Origin: Planctomycetota bacterium
GTDB lineage: Bacteria > Planctomycetota > Phycisphaerae > Phycisphaerales > Phycisphaeraceae
DNA length: 64,000 nucleotides
Assembly: GCA_016350165.1 (NCBI GenBank)
Contig: CP066225.1
Span: 3,162,001 to 3,226,000, forward strand
Direction: 5' to 3'
The notes below the pieces were generated by a model, which was given only the letters and a program-made list of their open reading frames with translations, searched no databases and was not told the DNA's origin. This document shows, piece after piece, positions 26,985-35,899 of the stretch (its first letter is position 1; each line of letters begins with the position of its first letter). The position numbers and the translations under genes were made by a program.

Positions 26985-27133
26985 GTTGGTTGGTTGGTGG
27001 TGGAGTGTGTATTGGATGATCGTGTTGGGGATGGGGTGATTAAAAAGTGTGGGCGGATGGAGGTGGGTGCGGTATGGTATTGAAGTGATTGGTTGAAGGG
27101 GAATTTGCAGCGCGTTTGTCCGGGAGTTTTTTG

Positions 27134-28858
27134 ATGTTGATGCTTTTGCGTTTGATAGCGAATGGTGTGGTTGGTGAAGAGGAGGGGGCTAATGAGGATG
27201 TGATTGGGGTGATGGGGGAATGGGTTTATGGGGGTGAGGTGGATGAGGTGATGTTGGCAGTGAATGCGACGGTTGAGAAGGGGGGCATTTATACGGTTGA
27301 ATCGTTTAAGGTTTTGGATGTTTGGCAGCTGGGGAGCTTCTTTTGGATTGAGATTGCTTTTGTTGTTGGGTTGCTGGTGCTGATGTGGGGGGTGGTGAGC
27401 GCTTATCGCAGGCGGAGTAAGTTGCGTGATGTGAAGGTGGGTGAAGCGTATTGTGGTAAGTGCGGGTATGGTTTGACGGGGCTTGGTGAGGGGGAAGATG
27501 TTTGCGCTGAGTGCGGTTGCGTGGGGGTGGGTGAAACTGGAAAAGGACGTAAAAGAAAGGTCTTAAAGAAGCGCGTTGTTGGGGGAACATTGATGCGGAT
27601 GGGCGTTGGGTGTGCGGGATTGCTATTGATGATTGGGGTTGGGGCGCTTTGGTATGGGAGCGGGTATAGTCTGGGCGGGGTTGAAGAGAACAGGTGGAAG
27701 TGGGTTGATCGTGTGGCTGCGGTGATTGGCGCGGAAAGTGAATTGACGAACGTGAATGGGATTGTGGGGAGAGGGGTGACGCGATCGGTCAGGAAGCCTG
27801 CATTTAAGGATTGGTTTAGATGGGAGAGTGGATGGTTGTATAGACAGTGCATAGGTGTGGATTGGGCGTTGGCGCAGGATTTTGTCAGGCAGCACTCGGT
27901 GGCTAGACGAGAGCTTGGGTATTTGCGATGTGATGTTGAAGATGGGGCGTGGGTTTATGAAAGGATTTGGCGGGAGGATGGTCATCGGAGGTTGACGGGG
28001 GTGTTTCGTTTGGGAGGTGATCTCTGGCTGAGGTATAACACTGAGGTTCGGTTCCGGGATGATGATCAGTACCAGGAGGGTTTATTGTATTTGGATGATG
28101 AGGGGAGGGGTGGGGAGATGCGCGAGTATGAACTTAAAGGGCTTGCGCAGGAGTTATTTTTTAGAGAAGAGTTGAAGCTGAGGGATGATTATGAACGGGG
28201 GGAAGTGAAGTGGTTGCAGTGGAAACAGTATGGGGTGAGAGAAGGGGTTGATGTTTTGCATGGGGTGAGCGGGGTGATGGGCGGCGGCGTTGAACATGCG
28301 CAACGAAAACATGTGTTTTTTTTAGTCGATCATGTGCAACGGAAAATGATTGGCGTTTGGAATTCTGAGTACATTGAAAAGTCGAAGGGGGAGCAGTGGG
28401 CGAAGCAGGAGATTGGTTGGGAGGACGCGAAGCAGTTGTTGGAGGGGTTTAAAGATTGGGATCGTGGTTGGGAGGTGTTTAAGGTTGGGCTGGGTGAGGG
28501 GTGGATGCAGAGGCAGGGGGTTGAAGAGGAAAATGCTGCTGCGATAGGGATGTGGTGGAAGCAGCCAAGTTTTCGAGGGGGTTATGAGCCTGAGTTCTGG
28601 TCGTGTGGTGGTGGGATACAGATTGGTGAGGAGGGGGATTTGTATTGGAGTGATGGTGATGAAGTGGTGTGGGTGGGGGGTGTAAAAAGTGTTTGGGATC
28701 AGGTGCATGGCGTGCAGTTGGATGAACGCGGGTTTTTGTATGTGGTGGGGATGAAGAAGGGTGAGGATGGTGAGGCGGTGCGTATGGCTTGGGTTTATGA
28801 TTTGCGCGAGCTGATTGGTGAGGTTTTGAGTGCGTACAAAAGTGAGGGGAGTTTGTGA
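27134..28858 (+). CDS. Zinc-ribbon two-TM membrane protein, paralogue 1 of 6
   Basis: 574 residues; family not recognised. The start at 27134 (MLMLLRL) is set by GGGAG seven bases upstream. Layout shared by all six genes: an extracytoplasmic N-terminal part of about 60 residues with GEWVYGGEVDEV; TM1 (about 65-87, WIEIAFVVGLLVLMWGVVSAY); a basic RRRSKLRDVKVGEAY; a zinc ribbon C-G-K-C-x13-C-A-E-C (Cys107, 110, 124, 127); a basic KGRKRKVLKKR; TM2 (about 155-174); then about 400 residues outside. The outer domain has DWFRWESGWLYR, ELGYLRC, and near the C-terminus DERGFLYVVGMKK and MAWVYDLREL. Positive charges around the ribbon put it in the cytoplasm. Gene 2 overlaps its stop. Confidence 0.8.
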   Translation: MLMLLRLIANGVVGEEEGANEDVIGVMGEWVYGGEVDEVMLAVNATVEKGGIYTVESFKVLDVWQLGSFFWIEIAFVVGLLVLMWGVVSAYRRRSKLRDVKVGEAYCGKCGYGLTGLGEGEDVCAECGCVGVGETGKGRKRKVLKKRVVGGTLMRMGVGCAGLLLMIGVGALWYGSGYSLGGVEENRWKWVDRVAAVIGAESELTNVNGIVGRGVTRSVRKPAFKDWFRWESGWLYRQCIGVDWALAQDFVRQHSVARRELGYLRCDVEDGAWVYERIWREDGHRRLTGVFRLGGDLWLRYNTEVRFRDDDQYQEGLLYLDDEGRGGEMREYELKGLAQELFFREELKLRDDYERGEVKWLQWKQYGVREGVDVLHGVSGVMGGGVEHAQRKHVFFLVDHVQRKMIGVWNSEYIEKSKGEQWAKQEIGWEDAKQLLEGFKDWDRGWEVFKVGLGEGWMQRQGVEEENAAAIGMWWKQPSFRGGYEPEFWSCGGGIQIGEEGDLYWSDGDEVVWVGGVKSVWDQVHGVQLDERGFLYVVGMKKGEDGEAVRMAWVYDLRELIGEVLSAYKSEGSL

Positions 28859-30531
28859 TGATGCTGTTAGCGACGCAGAAAATTGAGCCGATGGGGGAGT
28901 GGGTGTTTGGTGCGGAGGTGGGAGAGGTGGAGATGGGGCTTGATATGCGTGTGGATGATGGGGGCGGGGTGGTTTTGATGGAGCAGTTTTATACGATTGA
29001 TTTGTGGGAGTTGGGAGCACACTACTGGATGGAGATTGGTTTTGTGGTGGGGTTGTTGTTGTTTGTGATTGGGGCGGTGGGATTGTGGCGACGAAGAGGT
29101 TGGTTGCGTGATGTGAAGGATGGGGAAGCGTATTGTGGGCGGTGTGGGTATGGGCTGATGGGGTTGAAGGAAGATGGAGATGTTTGCGTGGAGTGTGGGC
29201 GCGAGCAGGTGGGTGATGGGGGGAAGTATCGTAAGGTGCGGAGGAAGCGGTGGGTGAGTTGGAAAAGAGTGAGGTGGGGGTTGGTGTGTTTGGGTTTGGT
29301 GATGTTGCTGACGATGGGGGATTTGATTGTTGGTGCGCGTCGGGATTGGGGGCATGTTGATTGGGTTGCGAGAAAGTTGGGTGTTGAGCGGGATGTGTTT
29401 TGGGTTGGGGTGGTGACAGGGTATGCGCGGCCGACGGAGAAGATTCGTTATGTGGGGTTGAGGGATTGGTTTAGTTTGGAGAGTCGATGGGCGTGCAGGT
29501 TGTTTAACAGGTTGAGTTGGGGGTATCGCGTTCATGGTGTGAGTGATGCGACTAACCAATGGTTAGACGTTTCGCGTGTGATGATGAATGAGCGGGAGTT
29601 GGGTTACGTGAGGATGGAGATGGGTGAGGCGGATTTGAAGTATAGAGAGATTGCTGCTTCTACGTTTTTCATTGGTCAAAGAGTACGTGTGCTTGTGGGG
29701 GTTGATGGTGAGGTGTGGTATTACGTCAAGAAAAATAGTGGGTTTAGGGATTGGTGGACGGCTTATCAGTTGCGGGGTGATGGGAAGTTGATTGAGTATG
29801 AGATGAGTGCTCGGATGAGGCTGTTGTTGGAGGGGGGGAATGATGATTGGATGAATAGTGGTTTTGGGATCATGAAGGTGAGGGTGGGTTTTGAGGAGCA
29901 GGGTGAGTGGTGGCGGTATGAGTTGGGGGATGGGGTTTATGTGTGTCATGGTGTTGGCGGGATTTTTGAGTCGGGGAAATATTTGGCGGGGAGGATGCAT
30001 TGTGTGGTGGCTGTGAATGAGAAGCAGAGAAAGATTGCGGCGATGAAGTGGCAGGAGATATTTGGTAAGAGACGGCAGAAGGATTTGCTGATGGGGGTGG
30101 ATCAATGGGCAGAGATGCAGAAGGTGTTGGATGTGAATCGAAGGGAGGCGGGGTGGAAAGAGGTGCATGAGGTGTTGGGGGATGCATGGCTTAGGGGGAG
30201 TGATCAGGTAACGTTGAAGAAGGCGAGCGGGTTGGAGGTGAAGTCGGATGTGTCGATGAATTTTACATTTGCGAGGGCGAGGGGAATGTCTGTCGCGAGT
30301 GAGGGCACTTTGTTTTGGTGTGATGAAGATGGTGCGGATGCGAGTCGAGGTGATGTGGAGGTGATGCGTGATGTGGGGATGATTGATTTGGGAGATGGGG
30401 AAGTGAAGGGGGCGCGGCTGGATGGGAATGGGATGTTGTATGTGGTGTTGCTGCGACAGAAAGTAGGGTATTGGGAATGGGCGGTGCGCGTTTATGATGT
30501 GAGAGAGATTTTGAAAGAGATTGATGATTAA
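28858..30531 (+). CDS. Zinc-ribbon two-TM membrane protein, paralogue 2 of 6
   Basis: 557 residues from the ATG at 28858, which shares its A with the TGA stop of paralogue 1 (TGATG) and has AGGGGAG six bases upstream; a GTG at 28855 is a possible alternative. N-terminal EPMGEWVFGAEVGEVEMGLD, then YTIDLWELGAHYWMEI entering TM1, WRRRGWLRDVKDGEAYC, zinc ribbon C-G-R-C-x13-C-V-E-C, TM2 around residue 165. The outer domain has VGLRDWFSLESRWACRL, ELGYVRMEM, YELGDGVYVCHGV, VVAVNEKQRKIAAM, VLGDAWL and the closing DGNGMLYVVL ... WAVRVYDVREIL. The N-terminal 180 residues are clearly alike across the set; the rest is much more diverged. The fourth ribbon position keeps Cys, so metal binding should be intact. 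Confidence 0.8.
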   Translation: MMLLATQKIEPMGEWVFGAEVGEVEMGLDMRVDDGGGVVLMEQFYTIDLWELGAHYWMEIGFVVGLLLFVIGAVGLWRRRGWLRDVKDGEAYCGRCGYGLMGLKEDGDVCVECGREQVGDGGKYRKVRRKRWVSWKRVRWGLVCLGLVMLLTMGDLIVGARRDWGHVDWVARKLGVERDVFWVGVVTGYARPTEKIRYVGLRDWFSLESRWACRLFNRLSWGYRVHGVSDATNQWLDVSRVMMNERELGYVRMEMGEADLKYREIAASTFFIGQRVRVLVGVDGEVWYYVKKNSGFRDWWTAYQLRGDGKLIEYEMSARMRLLLEGGNDDWMNSGFGIMKVRVGFEEQGEWWRYELGDGVYVCHGVGGIFESGKYLAGRMHCVVAVNEKQRKIAAMKWQEIFGKRRQKDLLMGVDQWAEMQKVLDVNRREAGWKEVHEVLGDAWLRGSDQVTLKKASGLEVKSDVSMNFTFARARGMSVASEGTLFWCDEDGADASRGDVEVMRDVGMIDLGDGEVKGARLDGNGMLYVVLLRQKVGYWEWAVRVYDVREILKEIDD

Positions 30532-30549
30532 ATTTTCGGGAGCATTAAC

Positions 30550-32265
30550 ATGTTGACGATGGCGATGCAGAGAGCTGGGCGTGTGATTGAGCCTGTGGGT
30601 GAGTATGTTTATCCGGCGAATACGACGTATATCGATTTGGGGATCAAGGTGAAGGAGATGGAAGGGGAAGGGAATGGGATATTTGTATCTGAGGATTATT
30701 ATCTGTTGAATATATGGGCGTTGGGGGTGCATTATTGGTTGGAGATTGTGTTTGTTATAAGCACGATTGTTTTTATGTGGCAAGTTGTGAAGTTGTGGCG
30801 GTTTCGTGAGGGGATGGCTGATGTGAAGGTGGGGGAAGCATTTTGTGCGAAGTGTGGGTATGGGCTGACGGGGTTGGGGGAGGGCGTTGATGTTTGCCCA
30901 GAATGTGGGTGTGCTGGTGTGGGTGAGGGGGGAAAGCGGCGACAGGTGCAGCGGAAATGGGTGATGGGTGGACGGAAGTTTGGGAAGATTGTTGCGGTAA
31001 TGAGTTTGGTTGGGATGTTGATTATGGGTGTGTTTTGGTATGGCGGGTTTGATGCGAATCGTGGTGGGAGACAGTGGCGATGGTTGGATGGTGTGGCGGA
31101 GAAGATGGGTGGCCACGGGCATCTTGCGGGGTCAAAAAGTAATGTGCGGTATTCGATACGAGATATTGGTGCGAAGCAGTGGGTGACGTGGCGGAGTGGA
31201 TGGTTGTACGGTGTTGTTGGGCGTTATGGTGATGGTTTGTTTAAAGGGGTTAGATTGCATGTGGAGCCTGAGGGGGTGATGGGTGCGTTGATGTTAGTTG
31301 ATGGGGAGGTGGTGAGGAAGCCTATGGTGTATGAGGGGGATGAGGGAGAGCGGTATGAGGTGCAAGATTATTTAAGTGGGCCTTATGTGCCGCGTCCTGA
31401 GATGTTTTCGTTGTGTGGGATGCAGTGGTATTACGTTCATGGATGGCATGATGAGCCGGGTGTGTTTTGGATGGATAAAGAAGAGGGTTTAATGAAGTTG
31501 TTTGAGGTTGAGGGACTGAGGGATGTTAAGGATGAGTTGGATGATTTAGATCGCATGCGGGTCGAATTAAGGGAGATGCGTGATGAGGAGATGGGGGGGA
31601 TGAGTGGGGCGAGTGGCAGAAGGGATATGGCTGAATTGGAGATGGGAGAGTGGAACTGGTTTGAGGTGGGAGAAGGTGTTTATTTGCTGCACTGTTATGG
31701 GAGGAAGGTTGATGTTGATTGGTATATTGAGCAAGCGTATCGAAAGCAGACGTTTATCGGGATCGATGTGAATCGAAAGAAGATGATGTGCTTAATGGTG
31801 AAGACTGGGTTGGATGAGTTTGAAGCTGAGGTGAAGCAGGAGGATCGGTGGGCGCGTACGAAGGGGATATTGATGAAGGTGTTGAGCAAGGGAGATGATG
31901 GTGAGGGCTCACGGTTGCTTGCGGTGATTGGTGAGAAATGGCAAGGTGAGAAGAAGTTAAAGGGTGGAGCGGATAAGGGAGCGAAGTTTCAGTATTTAAG
32001 TGAGTCGAATTTTAGTTATGAAGAAAAGTTGTATTTAGTTGATGAAAGACTTGAGGTCGATGAAAAAGGAAAGGTGTACCGGCTAATGGATGGTGCGCAT
32101 GAGAAGGAGCTTGTGGGCGTGTTGGAAGTGGGGGCGGAAGAAATTGATGAAATGAAATTGGATGAAAGTGGGAAGTTGTGGGTGGAAAGTAAAAGCGGTG
32201 ATGAGCAGATTGTGGTGCGGGTTTATGATGTCAGTGAGATTTTGGAAGAGAATGAGAAAAAGTAG
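30550..32265 (+). CDS. Zinc-ribbon two-TM membrane protein, paralogue 3 of 6
   Basis: 571 residues; GGGAG precedes the ATG, 18 bases after paralogue 2. It begins MLTMAMQRAGRVIEPVGEYV, almost the same opening as paralogue 5 (MLTMAMQQ ... RVIEPVGQWV). NIWALGVHYWLEIVFVI leads into TM1; MADVKVGEAFC and ribbon C-A-K-C-x13-C-P-E-C follow; TM2 (IVAVMSLVGMLIMGVFW). The outer domain has IGAKQWVTWRSGWLYG, a highly charged stretch with many Asp, Glu, Arg and Met (about 330-365), FEVGEGVYLLHCYG, IGIDVNRKKMMCLM, VIGEKW and the closing DESGKLWVES ... VVRVYDVSEIL. Substrate or partner unknown. Middle member of the array; 73 bases separate it from paralogue 4. Confidence 0.8.
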   Translation: MLTMAMQRAGRVIEPVGEYVYPANTTYIDLGIKVKEMEGEGNGIFVSEDYYLLNIWALGVHYWLEIVFVISTIVFMWQVVKLWRFREGMADVKVGEAFCAKCGYGLTGLGEGVDVCPECGCAGVGEGGKRRQVQRKWVMGGRKFGKIVAVMSLVGMLIMGVFWYGGFDANRGGRQWRWLDGVAEKMGGHGHLAGSKSNVRYSIRDIGAKQWVTWRSGWLYGVVGRYGDGLFKGVRLHVEPEGVMGALMLVDGEVVRKPMVYEGDEGERYEVQDYLSGPYVPRPEMFSLCGMQWYYVHGWHDEPGVFWMDKEEGLMKLFEVEGLRDVKDELDDLDRMRVELREMRDEEMGGMSGASGRRDMAELEMGEWNWFEVGEGVYLLHCYGRKVDVDWYIEQAYRKQTFIGIDVNRKKMMCLMVKTGLDEFEAEVKQEDRWARTKGILMKVLSKGDDGEGSRLLAVIGEKWQGEKKLKGGADKGAKFQYLSESNFSYEEKLYLVDERLEVDEKGKVYRLMDGAHEKELVGVLEVGAEEIDEMKLDESGKLWVESKSGDEQIVVRVYDVSEILEENEKK

Positions 32266-32338
32266 AACCAAGTGGGTTGGTGTGCGTCTTGAGTGTAGTG
32301 TGATGGATGAAATGGTTTAGCTGATAGGTAACTGTAAG

Positions 32339-34042
32339 ATGTTGATGAGTATGCTGGCGAAAGTTGAGGGGGGGGTGAAGGACGGGGGGATGATTGAGGT
32401 TGCTGCGGAGTGGCGGTTTAGTGATGAGGTGGTGTCGGGGCTGATTGGGTTTGGGCGCAGTGATGGTGAGGGCGGGATGGTTGTGATGGAAACGTTTAGT
32501 AAGTTGGATGTGTGGGAACTGCTGGTTTATTACTGGCTTGAAATTTTTTTGTTGGTTGGGTTGGTGATGTTGGTAGGGGGGTTGGTGGGATTGCGTAGAA
32601 GAAAGCGGCGGCTTGTGGAGGTGAAGGTTGGGGAGGCGTATTGCGGTAAGTGTGGGTATGGATTGACGGGGCTTGGTGAAGCGGTGGATGAATGCCCGGA
32701 ATGTGGGAGTGAGGGCGTGGGGAGTTGTGGGAAGCGAAGGAAGGTGCTTAGGCGGGGGGCTGGTTTTGGGAAGAGTGTGAGGTGGGCTGCGGTTGTGTTG
32801 GGTTTTATCAGTTGTGTGATGATGGGGGTTTTGATTGTTGGTGAGAAGCGTGAATGGGATTGGTTGAATGTTGTGTCGAAAAAGGTGGGGCTGAGTGAGT
32901 CGATGAATGTGACGCGGTATGTTGGGGGGCCGGCGATATTAAATTCGTCAACGAAATTGCCTCTGATCAGACGGTTGGGGGCGATGGATTGGTTTAATTG
33001 GGAGAGCGCGTGGGCGCACCGGATGTTGAAGCATGTGATTAATGAAGATGTGGTGAAAGTGCTGAGCCCGAGTTGGTATCGGTGGGCGGTATTGAAGGTG
33101 GAGGATGGTGAGGTTGTGCGTGAGGTTTTGAAGAAGGCGGATGGTGGGGTGTTTGAGAGAGAGCTTATTGAATCGGGGTTTGGCAATCAAATGTATGTGA
33201 GTTTGATGCGTTTGGGTGGATGGGATTGGTTGTATTTGCCTAAGCAGGTAACGACGGGGGATGAGGATTTGCTGTACCGGATCGAACAGGGTGAGGATGA
33301 GTTTGTGGTGCAGCGGATGCAGACGAACTGGTATGCGGTGAATGGGATGTTGCGCGGTTTTGATTCTGAGCTATGGACAGATTTTGGTGAGGATGAAAAG
33401 AAGCGAGCAACATCGGGGCAGCGGTATGAGGTAGGGGATGGTGTCTATCTGGTGGATAGTCGTGAGACGACTTGGATTGAGATGAAACGAAATAGGACTG
33501 AGCGCAGTTTTTATGTGGTGGATGTGAATGAGGGGCGAATAGCGATGGATCGTGGTTTGGTGAATCTGCAGAAAGATGCGCGTGATTGGGAGCGGATTAA
33601 GAAGTGGTTGTTGGAGGGAGAGAAGAAACGCGAGTGGATGAAGGCGAAGCGGATTAAGCTTGCGTATAAAGAGGCGGAGTTTGTGGCGGCGCTTGGTGAA
33701 GCATGGAAAGAGAAGGAGATGGTTGAGGCGGAGGAGGTTGCAGGACAGGGGGCGAAGATTTTTGATGGGAGTAGATTTAATATGTTGGGGAACTTGCCGA
33801 ACATGGGGGAGGACGTTGGCGGCGGGTATCAACTCTATATTGGGGGATCAATAAGCCATCGTGAATCGGATTGGCATGGACGATTGAGGGGGATTGATGT
33901 AACGACGAAAATTTGTGATGCAGGGATTGATGAGGAGGGTCGGTTGTATGTTGTTGGGCGTGAGGTTGTTGGGGATGATGAGTTGTGGGTGCGGGTGTAT
34001 GAGCTTGGTGAACGCGAAGCGCAGGAAGTTGATGATGAATAA
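32339..34042 (+). CDS. Zinc-ribbon two-TM membrane protein, paralogue 4 of 6
   Basis: 567 residues. It begins MLMSMLAKVEGGVKDGG, then AAEWRFSDEVVSGLIGFGRS and KLDVWELLVYYWLEIFLLVGL at TM1. LRRRKRRLVEVKVGEAYC, ribbon C-G-K-C-x13-C-P-E-C, KRRKVLRRG, TM2 (AAVVLGFISCVMMGVLI). The outer domain has LGAMDWFNWESAWAHRM, AVLKVEDGEVVREVLK, YEVGDGVYLVDS, FYVVDVNEGRIAMD, ALGEAWKEKE and the closing DEEGRLYVVGREV ... WVRVYELGE. The ribosome binding site is weak (AGGTAA). The match to the others is best in the TM1-ribbon-TM2 block and in the repeated VDVN and YVVG motifs. Confidence 0.8.
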   Translation: MLMSMLAKVEGGVKDGGMIEVAAEWRFSDEVVSGLIGFGRSDGEGGMVVMETFSKLDVWELLVYYWLEIFLLVGLVMLVGGLVGLRRRKRRLVEVKVGEAYCGKCGYGLTGLGEAVDECPECGSEGVGSCGKRRKVLRRGAGFGKSVRWAAVVLGFISCVMMGVLIVGEKREWDWLNVVSKKVGLSESMNVTRYVGGPAILNSSTKLPLIRRLGAMDWFNWESAWAHRMLKHVINEDVVKVLSPSWYRWAVLKVEDGEVVREVLKKADGGVFERELIESGFGNQMYVSLMRLGGWDWLYLPKQVTTGDEDLLYRIEQGEDEFVVQRMQTNWYAVNGMLRGFDSELWTDFGEDEKKRATSGQRYEVGDGVYLVDSRETTWIEMKRNRTERSFYVVDVNEGRIAMDRGLVNLQKDARDWERIKKWLLEGEKKREWMKAKRIKLAYKEAEFVAALGEAWKEKEMVEAEEVAGQGAKIFDGSRFNMLGNLPNMGEDVGGGYQLYIGGSISHRESDWHGRLRGIDVTTKICDAGIDEEGRLYVVGREVVGDDELWVRVYELGEREAQEVDDE

Positions 34043-34107
34043 ATGATGGGGGTATTGAAGTGGATGGGGTAAGATGGTGGGAACGTTCACATTCGGAAGG
34101 GCTTTGC

Positions 34108-35841
34108 ATGTTAACGATGGCGATGCAGCAAGTTGAAAGGATGATCGATGGGGAGATGAGTGGTCGGGTGATTGAGCCTGTGGGGCAGTGGGTGGGGGAT
34201 GTGGATGTGAGTCAGGTTGAGATTGGGGTTGGCGGGAGTGATGGTGGGGTATTGATGTGGGAGCGGGGGTTTGCGATTGATCTGTGGGAGGTGGGCGTTT
34301 TTTATCTGGTTGAAGTGATGATGGTGGTGGGGGTGGGCGTGTTATTGTTTGGGCTGATGTGGCTGTGGTTGCGAAGGGGGTGGCTGCGGGAAGTGAAGGT
34401 GGGTGAGGTTTATTGTGGTAAGTGTGGTTATGGTTTGACGGGGATGCAGGACGGGGGCGATGTGTGTCCTGAATGTGGGGTGAAGGGTGTGGGTGATGGT
34501 GGTAAACGCAGGAAGGTTAAGCGGGGTGTGGTGATGAGTGGACGGGGGTTGCGGTGGGCGATTGTGGTGTGCGGATTTTTGGTGCTGATGATGGGTGGGG
34601 TTTTACGCGTCGGGATGAATCGTGATTGGGAATGGGTGGATCGAGTTGGTGTATGGATGGGCGCGGAGGAGCGGCGGGTGAATAAGGCGATGGGCTGGGT
34701 TTATCCAAGTCGTTCGGGCATAAGACGAACAGGGTTGGATGGCTGGTTTAAATGGAAGAGCAGATGGGCGTACCGGATGATGAAGAAGCTTGGGGAGCGA
34801 GGTGATTTTGAAGGTATGAAATTGGCGGTGGTTGATTGGAGTGAATTGCAATGGGTGAGGGTTGAGGATGGTGAGCTTGTGAAGGAAGAGGTGAGGGGTG
34901 GGAGCGAGGTTGGGTTGCGTGAAGTAAGCAGTATGAGGGGTGTGATTGATGGGCATGTGAGTGAGATATTGATGCGTGTGGGGGGGGATCAGGGGGGAGA
35001 TCGGGGGGGTGGTGTGTGGGTGGTGGGTTATAACGAAGTGGGTGATGAGGTCGTGCATTTTGTGGATGAGAAAGAGGAGGAGATGCGTGAGGTTTGGAAG
35101 ATTCAGGAGGAGAGTTTTTTGCTGCTGATGTTGGGGGGATATGAGCAGGGGCTGAGTTATCTTGATGAATTGGATTTGGGGGACGGGCTGTTTTTATTCT
35201 ATGGCTCATTGCGTCGTGAGCAATGGCGTAATGTGCTGATGATGGTGATGGATACGAAGACGGGCGCGATGGCGGTGATGAGTGGGGTGACGGATGTGAA
35301 GCGAAAAGAGGGATCAGTGTGGGAGAGTGCGAAGGCGGTGCTATTGGAATATGAAGGGCGGAATGATGTTTATGATGAAACATTTTTTGAGATGCTTGGA
35401 GAGAAGTGGTGGGAACGCGAAGCGGTGACGTGGCGGAAGGTGAAGAAGGATGAGGTTTGGATGCGCCCGATGCGGATGATGAGTGGTGATGAATTTCAGG
35501 CGGGTGATGAGGTGGTGCTTAGTGATTGGAAATGGTTGCGCGTCGATCCATATTGGCGCGGGTTTGTTGGGGGAGATGGAAATGGTGAGGGAGGTGATCG
35601 GATGGTGGGTGAGTTGGGTTTAGATGTTGGTGATGTGATACGGCCTGGCGAGATTAAGGCGGGGGTTGTTTACAGTTTGTCGGCGGTGCGCATGTGGGTG
35701 GATGAGGTGAATGGGTATGTGTATGTGGTGGGTGATGTGAATGTTGATGGAAAGAAACGATGGATGATTGCTGCTTACCGGTTGGAGGATTGGCTAAATG
35801 GTGGGGATGAAGAAGAAAAGGTGGATGGTGAAAATGAATAG
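34108..35841 (+). CDS. Zinc-ribbon two-TM membrane protein, paralogue 5 of 6
   Basis: 577 residues from the ATG at 34108, chosen because GGAAGGG lies seven bases upstream and the start aligns with paralogue 3; a frame from 34060 would add 16 unrelated residues. RVIEPVGQWVGDVDVSQVEI, FAIDLWEVGVFYLVEV, TM1, WLRREW-type basic stretch then LREVKVGEVYC, ribbon C-G-K-C-x13-C-P-E-C, KRRKVKRG, TM2 (WAIVVCGFLVLMMGGVL). The outer domain has TGLDGWFKWKSRWAYRM, LQWVRVEDGELVKEEV, LDLGDGLFLFYG, MVMDTKTGAMAVM, MLGEKWWERE and the closing VNGYVYVVGDVNVDGKKRW. The C-terminus is acidic (GGDEEEKVDGENE). Very glycine/Met/Asp-rich because of the local base composition. Confidence 0.8.
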   Translation: MLTMAMQQVERMIDGEMSGRVIEPVGQWVGDVDVSQVEIGVGGSDGGVLMWERGFAIDLWEVGVFYLVEVMMVVGVGVLLFGLMWLWLRRGWLREVKVGEVYCGKCGYGLTGMQDGGDVCPECGVKGVGDGGKRRKVKRGVVMSGRGLRWAIVVCGFLVLMMGGVLRVGMNRDWEWVDRVGVWMGAEERRVNKAMGWVYPSRSGIRRTGLDGWFKWKSRWAYRMMKKLGERGDFEGMKLAVVDWSELQWVRVEDGELVKEEVRGGSEVGLREVSSMRGVIDGHVSEILMRVGGDQGGDRGGGVWVVGYNEVGDEVVHFVDEKEEEMREVWKIQEESFLLLMLGGYEQGLSYLDELDLGDGLFLFYGSLRREQWRNVLMMVMDTKTGAMAVMSGVTDVKRKEGSVWESAKAVLLEYEGRNDVYDETFFEMLGEKWWEREAVTWRKVKKDEVWMRPMRMMSGDEFQAGDEVVLSDWKWLRVDPYWRGFVGGDGNGEGGDRMVGELGLDVGDVIRPGEIKAGVVYSLSAVRMWVDEVNGYVYVVGDVNVDGKKRWMIAAYRLEDWLNGGDEEEKVDGENE

Positions 35842-35899
35842 AACTGAGGAGAGGTGGGCGGCGTCTTAATGGAGTCAGATGATTTCGGAGGTAATGGGT

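Larger units (their letters stand above)
26196..27133. other. Gene-free G/T-rich region with decayed repeats
   Basis: About 940 bases with very strong G over C on the plus strand and no believable gene. It holds two families of short direct repeats and an inverted repeat (listed separately), a GGTT tandem run near 26975-26998 and many runs of G. The open frame at 26310-26528 is a composition artefact (Trp/Val-rich, no start signal). It lies between the glycosyltransferase gene and the six-gene paralogue array and probably contains the array's promoter. Confidence 0.6.

Noticed and set aside
26975-26998. GGTT tandem run as a telomere-like or phase-variation repeat
   Set aside because: Short, not in a gene or at a spacing that would control one; compatible with local G/T composition.
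29563-31122. 519-codon open frame on the minus strand
   Set aside because: Antisense to two paralogue genes; full of His, Pro, Leu and Thr from the extreme base composition, with no start signal. The plus-strand frames have conserved motifs across six copies.
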